Assembly: GCA_000436475.1 (NCBI GenBank)
Contig: FR886231.1
Location: 20,668 to 47,378, forward strand
Length of the DNA: 26,711 nt
Direction: 5' to 3'
DNA from: Eubacterium sp. CAG:248
Lineage (GTDB): Bacteria; Bacillota; Clostridia; Lachnospirales; Lachnospiraceae
The translations under genes and the position numbers were made by a program. Positions within the stretch are counted from its first letter, which is position 1. Every line of letters begins with the position of its first letter. A model generated the notes under the pieces. The model did not search any database. It was given only the letters and a program-made list of their open reading frames with translations, and was not told where the DNA came from. This document shows positions 23,506 to 26,711 of this stretch, in pieces.

Positions 23506-23568
23506 AAATATAGTGTATTTGCGTGAAAATTATATACAATTGAATACATAAGAAAGGGGTTTGTAACT

Positions 23569-25551
23569 ATGAAGAAACAAAGGAAACTATCAATCAAAGC
23601 CAGGCTTTTAGGAAGCATAATGCCAGTCGTTATTGCTATCGTAGCAGTACTTGTGCTTATTGCTTATCAGGCATCAGCGGGCATAATTGAAGATTATTCA
23701 CAGAATTTGCTGGAGTCATCGGTAAGTAACCAGTCATCTAAGATAGAGGCCTGGTTAAGTGAGAACCTTGCTTCTTTCCAGATGGCAAAAACCACAATAG
23801 AAAATCTTCACCCAGATGATACACAGCTAAAGGCTATTCTTGATGGATATTATAACTATAATGATAATTATCCAGATGGTTTATATGTATCTGACTCTAA
23901 TGGTAATCTTATAAAGGCGGATAAGTCAACTAAGAAGGAGAGCAATCCTATACAGAGTACATGGTATAAGGAAGGCCTTACAAGGGTTAATATGGCTGTT
24001 GGTTCGGCATATAAGAACGCTGAGGGGGTTAATGTAATTAGTGCTTCAGGTATTCTTAATGACGGAACTGATAATATAAGGGTAATATCAGCAGATATGA
24101 CACTTGACCGAATTACTATAATTGTTAATTCTTTTATTGATATGGATAATGCAGAGGCATTTCTTGTTGATAAGAATACAGGAGTTATACTTGCTGATAG
24201 AGAATCTTCATTAATATCACAGAAGCTTGGTGCTCCTGGACAGAGTGAATATTATCAGAAGGTAGCAAACCAATTTAATTCAAATGATTATGATTCCGCA
24301 ACTATTGATGGCAATATGACGGTATTTCAGGAGGTCGATGGCACTGACTGGGTATTAGTATCATATATTCCTAAGAGTATTGTACTTGCAAAGCTTATAC
24401 GTTTAAGAACTATTATGATAATTGTAGGAATTGTATGTATAATAGTTCTTTGTATTCTTGTTGAAAGAATGACTAATGTAGTAGTTAAGCCAGTAAAGAA
24501 TATGACTAAGGCTATCACACAGATGGCCTCTGGTGATTTTACAGTATCAGTTAATGTTAAGGGCAATGATGAGATTGCTGTTATGGGACAGAGCATACAG
24601 AAGTTTATTCAGGCTATGCGCCAGATGATATCCCAGATTGGTGATGTATCTGTACGATTAAAGGAGCAGGCAGTCTCAAGCAAGAATGTATCAGGCGAGA
24701 TGAATACCGCGGCAGATATACAGTCCAAGTCGATGCATGAACTTAACGATACAGTTGACCAGTTATCAGTGTCAGTTAATGAGATAGCAGAAAATGTTAC
24801 ACAGCTTGCAGGTGTTGCTGCAGAAACCAAGAACGATGGCGACTCAGTTGATATTAAAATGCGTGAGACAGTTGAAGTATCCGAAAAAGGACGAATGGAT
24901 ATGGAACACGTCAGCGAAGCACTTAACAATATTGAGTTATCAATAAGAAGTCTTGAGGAAGCTGTCAATAAAGTTGGTTCGGCTTCTAAGGAAATAGTCG
25001 ATATTATTAAGCTTATAGGTGATATAGCTGATGAAACTAACCTCTTATCACTTAATGCATCTATTGAAGCAGCAAGAGCAGGAGAAGCAGGAAGAGGCTT
25101 TGCAGTTGTTGCTTCTGAGATAGGTTCACTTGCAAAGAACAGTACTGAGTCTGTAGAACACATTACACAGCTTATTACAGAGATTAATAAGCTTGTTGAA
25201 GATGCTGTAAGTCAGGCAGGAGACAGTGTTGTAGAGATTGGTGACAGTGCAGTATTAATTCATACAGCAGTAGATACATTTAATACAATATTCAATAATA
25301 TTAAGGCAACCAATGAACTTATGGCAAATGTTGTTGAGAAGATTGGACATGTTGATGAAGTTGCTACTAATGTTGCCGCTATATGTGAGGAACAGGCTGC
25401 AAGCTCAGATGAGATTATGGCAACATCTGAGTCAATGTTAGGACAGGCTGATAATATTTCTAAAAACAGTGGACAGGTGGAAATCTCAGCAGAAGAATTA
25501 GCAGCTTCGGCAGAACAGCTTTCTAATCAGGTACAGCAGTTTCATATATAG
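23569..25551 (+). CDS. Methyl-accepting chemotaxis protein with dCache sensor
   Basis: A 660-residue transmembrane chemoreceptor. TM1 is about 16-37. The extracellular part, about 38-275, looks like a double Cache domain (TWYKEGLTRVNMAVGSAYK, AEAFLVDKNTGVILADRE). TM2 is about 281-300, HAMP about 302-355, and the cytoplasmic coiled-coil signalling domain about 380-660. The CheA/CheW-binding hairpin tip is intact: DETNLLSLNASIEAARAGEA and GRGFAVVASEIGSLA (488-522). There is no C-terminal CheR-binding pentapeptide. AGAAAGGGG precedes the ATG. Its partner gene 33 bp downstream encodes a periplasmic-type binding lipoprotein, so the receptor may sense a ligand both directly and via this protein. 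Ligand unknown. Confidence 0.95.
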   Translation: MKKQRKLSIKARLLGSIMPVVIAIVAVLVLIAYQASAGIIEDYSQNLLESSVSNQSSKIEAWLSENLASFQMAKTTIENLHPDDTQLKAILDGYYNYNDNYPDGLYVSDSNGNLIKADKSTKKESNPIQSTWYKEGLTRVNMAVGSAYKNAEGVNVISASGILNDGTDNIRVISADMTLDRITIIVNSFIDMDNAEAFLVDKNTGVILADRESSLISQKLGAPGQSEYYQKVANQFNSNDYDSATIDGNMTVFQEVDGTDWVLVSYIPKSIVLAKLIRLRTIMIIVGIVCIIVLCILVERMTNVVVKPVKNMTKAITQMASGDFTVSVNVKGNDEIAVMGQSIQKFIQAMRQMISQIGDVSVRLKEQAVSSKNVSGEMNTAADIQSKSMHELNDTVDQLSVSVNEIAENVTQLAGVAAETKNDGDSVDIKMRETVEVSEKGRMDMEHVSEALNNIELSIRSLEEAVNKVGSASKEIVDIIKLIGDIADETNLLSLNASIEAARAGEAGRGFAVVASEIGSLAKNSTESVEHITQLITEINKLVEDAVSQAGDSVVEIGDSAVLIHTAVDTFNTIFNNIKATNELMANVVEKIGHVDEVATNVAAICEEQAASSDEIMATSESMLGQADNISKNSGQVEISAEELAASAEQLSNQVQQFHI

Positions 25552-25584
25552 AGAAGATAAAATGTCCGGAAAAGAGGTTATAGA

Positions 25585-26562
25585 ATGAAGAAAAGGTTAT
25601 GTTTATTAATATGTCTGGTTATGCTTGTATTAGGTGCTGCCGGCTGTGGCACTGGTACTAATACATCTTCAACAGGCAGTAAGGGTAGTGTAAAGATGTT
25701 AATGACACTGGCACAGGCTGATACTTTCAGAACACAGTTAGTTAATAAAGCAAAAGAAACAGCACAGGAAAATAATACACAGCTTGATATATTAGATGCC
25801 AATAATTCAATTGAAAAGCAGGTTGAACATATTAAGAAAGCCGTTTCAGAGAATTATGATGTAATTCTTTGTAATATGGTAGATAAGGATACTTCATTAG
25901 AGCTTGAAGCTCTCGCAGGAGATATTCCTATCGTATTCTTTAATGTATCACCAGATGAATCAAGACTTAAAGCTGGCAAATATATGTATGTTGGCTCAGA
26001 TGAGTACACCGCAGGACAGTTTCAGGCAGAATATGTGCTTGATAAGTTAAAATCATCATCAGAAATTAATGTTGCTATAATTAAAGGACCATCAAGCCAT
26101 TCAGCAACTAAGGGAAGAACTAAAGCTGTTAAAGAGATACTTAATGCTTCTGGAAAGAAGATTAATTATGTATTTGAAGACCACGCTGACTGGGAACAGT
26201 CAAAAGCAGAGGAAATGTTTAATATATTCTTAAAGACTAACCAAAAATGTGATGTTGTTATATGTAACAATGATACTATGGCACTTGGTATAGTAGATGC
26301 GTGCCGTAAAGCAGGAAAGAGTAATATATTAATTCTTGGTATCGATGCGACAAGCGATGGCTGTAAGGCAATAGAAGCAGGAACAATGTCATTTACAGTC
26401 TACCAGTCTGCTGATGGACAGGGAAAGAGGCTTATAGAAGCAGCTATTGCACTCGGAACAGGAAGCAGTACGAGTGACATTGAAGGAATATCAGATGACG
26501 GCTTATATGTATGGGTACCATTTGAGAAGGTAGATTCAACTAATGTATCAAAGTATAAGTAA
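25585..26562 (+). CDS. Sugar-type substrate-binding lipoprotein (Peripla_BP_4)
   Basis: A 325-residue lipoprotein: basic N terminus, hydrophobic stretch, lipobox AAGC with lipid Cys21, then a short flexible linker. The mature part has the type 1 periplasmic-binding fold of ribose/galactose/autoinducer-2 binding proteins: QADTFRTQLVNKAKETAQEN, DYDVILCNMVDKD-like strands, YVGSDEYTAGQFQAEYV, VICNNDTMALGIVDACRKAG and ILGIDATSDGCKAIEAG. GAGG lies 8 nt before the ATG. No permease or ATPase gene follows; a terminator comes about 100 bp later. With the chemoreceptor 33 bp upstream, the simplest reading is a ligand-presenting sensor protein; an ABC transporter encoded elsewhere may also use it. The ligand is probably a sugar but is not proven. 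Confidence 0.92.
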   Translation: MKKRLCLLICLVMLVLGAAGCGTGTNTSSTGSKGSVKMLMTLAQADTFRTQLVNKAKETAQENNTQLDILDANNSIEKQVEHIKKAVSENYDVILCNMVDKDTSLELEALAGDIPIVFFNVSPDESRLKAGKYMYVGSDEYTAGQFQAEYVLDKLKSSSEINVAIIKGPSSHSATKGRTKAVKEILNASGKKINYVFEDHADWEQSKAEEMFNIFLKTNQKCDVVICNNDTMALGIVDACRKAGKSNILILGIDATSDGCKAIEAGTMSFTVYQSADGQGKRLIEAAIALGTGSSTSDIEGISDDGLYVWVPFEKVDSTNVSKYK

Positions 26563-26661
26563 TAAAAGTTATAAGTAATAAGTAATAAGAGTAATAAGTG
26601 ATAAAAAATATACGTGATAAACCGGTGGATTTACTGGCTATAATTTATAGTTGATATAATA

Positions 26662-26698
26662 AAATGCGTGGCATAGTTAATATCTATGTCACGCATTT
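26662..26698 (+). terminator. Terminator of the chemoreceptor/binding-protein operon
   Basis: A 15-bp stem (arms 26662-26676 and 26684-26698, 7-nt loop; one G-U pair) with an A-rich start and U-rich end, about 100 bp after the stop. The tail UUUCAUAUAUU is not a perfect U-run, and the hairpin could work in both directions. Confidence 0.75.
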
Positions 26699-26711
26699 CA
26701 TATATTATAAA

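Noticed and set aside
1..26711. CRISPR array, prophage, tRNA or rRNA genes
   Set aside because: No regularly spaced repeat array with unique spacers, no phage structural or integrase gene, and no tRNA cloverleaf or rRNA sequence was recognised. The tandem repeats at 12828 have no spacers.

Overview
The window looks like chromosomal DNA of a low-GC, Gram-positive anaerobe of the Lachnospiraceae type. Supporting signs are the AT-rich intergenic regions, AGGAGG-type ribosome binding sites, SigA-like promoters, a CIRCE operator in front of an hsp20 gene, a sortase-type cell-wall anchor, a Clostridia-style citrate synthase, and a methyl-accepting chemotaxis protein. Lachnospira (Eubacterium) eligens or a close relative is a reasonable guess, but the sequence alone does not prove it.

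Left third (1-7942). The 3' part of an SDR oxidoreductase gene (+) meets a leftward block at a 23-bp hairpin terminator. The leftward block holds aroA, a DUF3880-type glycosyltransferase and a beta-lactamase-fold serine hydrolase. Further leftward units are a citrate synthase with its own promoter, and a YcxB-like membrane protein followed by a GNAT acetyltransferase. Middle (8021-17295). A rightward two-gene operon (SDR oxidoreductase, tRNA-dihydrouridine synthase) overlaps by 4 bp. Leftward units follow: a membrane-anchored beta-helix-like surface protein with an M18 aminopeptidase; a 7TM-PAS-degenerate GGDEF-EAL protein; a dNTP triphosphohydrolase; and an Hsp20 chaperone under CIRCE control.

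Right third (17296-26711). This is the most accessory-looking part. A 549-bp gene-free stretch holds the hsp20 leader, the CIRCE promoter and a structured repeat in front of a DUF2752 membrane protein gene. Next come a 512-bp internally deleted IS3-family remnant with both terminal inverted repeats, a cell-wall-anchored BNR/sialidase-fold protein, a DUF898 four-repeat membrane protein, an AEC-family transporter, and an operon pairing a dCache chemoreceptor with a sugar-type substrate-binding lipoprotein. The right edge closes with a hairpin terminator.

The most interesting signal is a short element found twice in intergenic DNA (17702-17752 on +, 22316-22364 on -). The copies share 28 of 32 bases. 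Each is preceded, at the same 3-nt distance, by a 5-bp hairpin whose stem sequence differs completely between copies. A third, diverged relative may lie at 8021-8069. The pattern suggests a structured RNA or a mobile intergenic element. The two clear copies lie upstream of, and point toward, genes for membrane proteins of unknown function (DUF2752 and DUF898).
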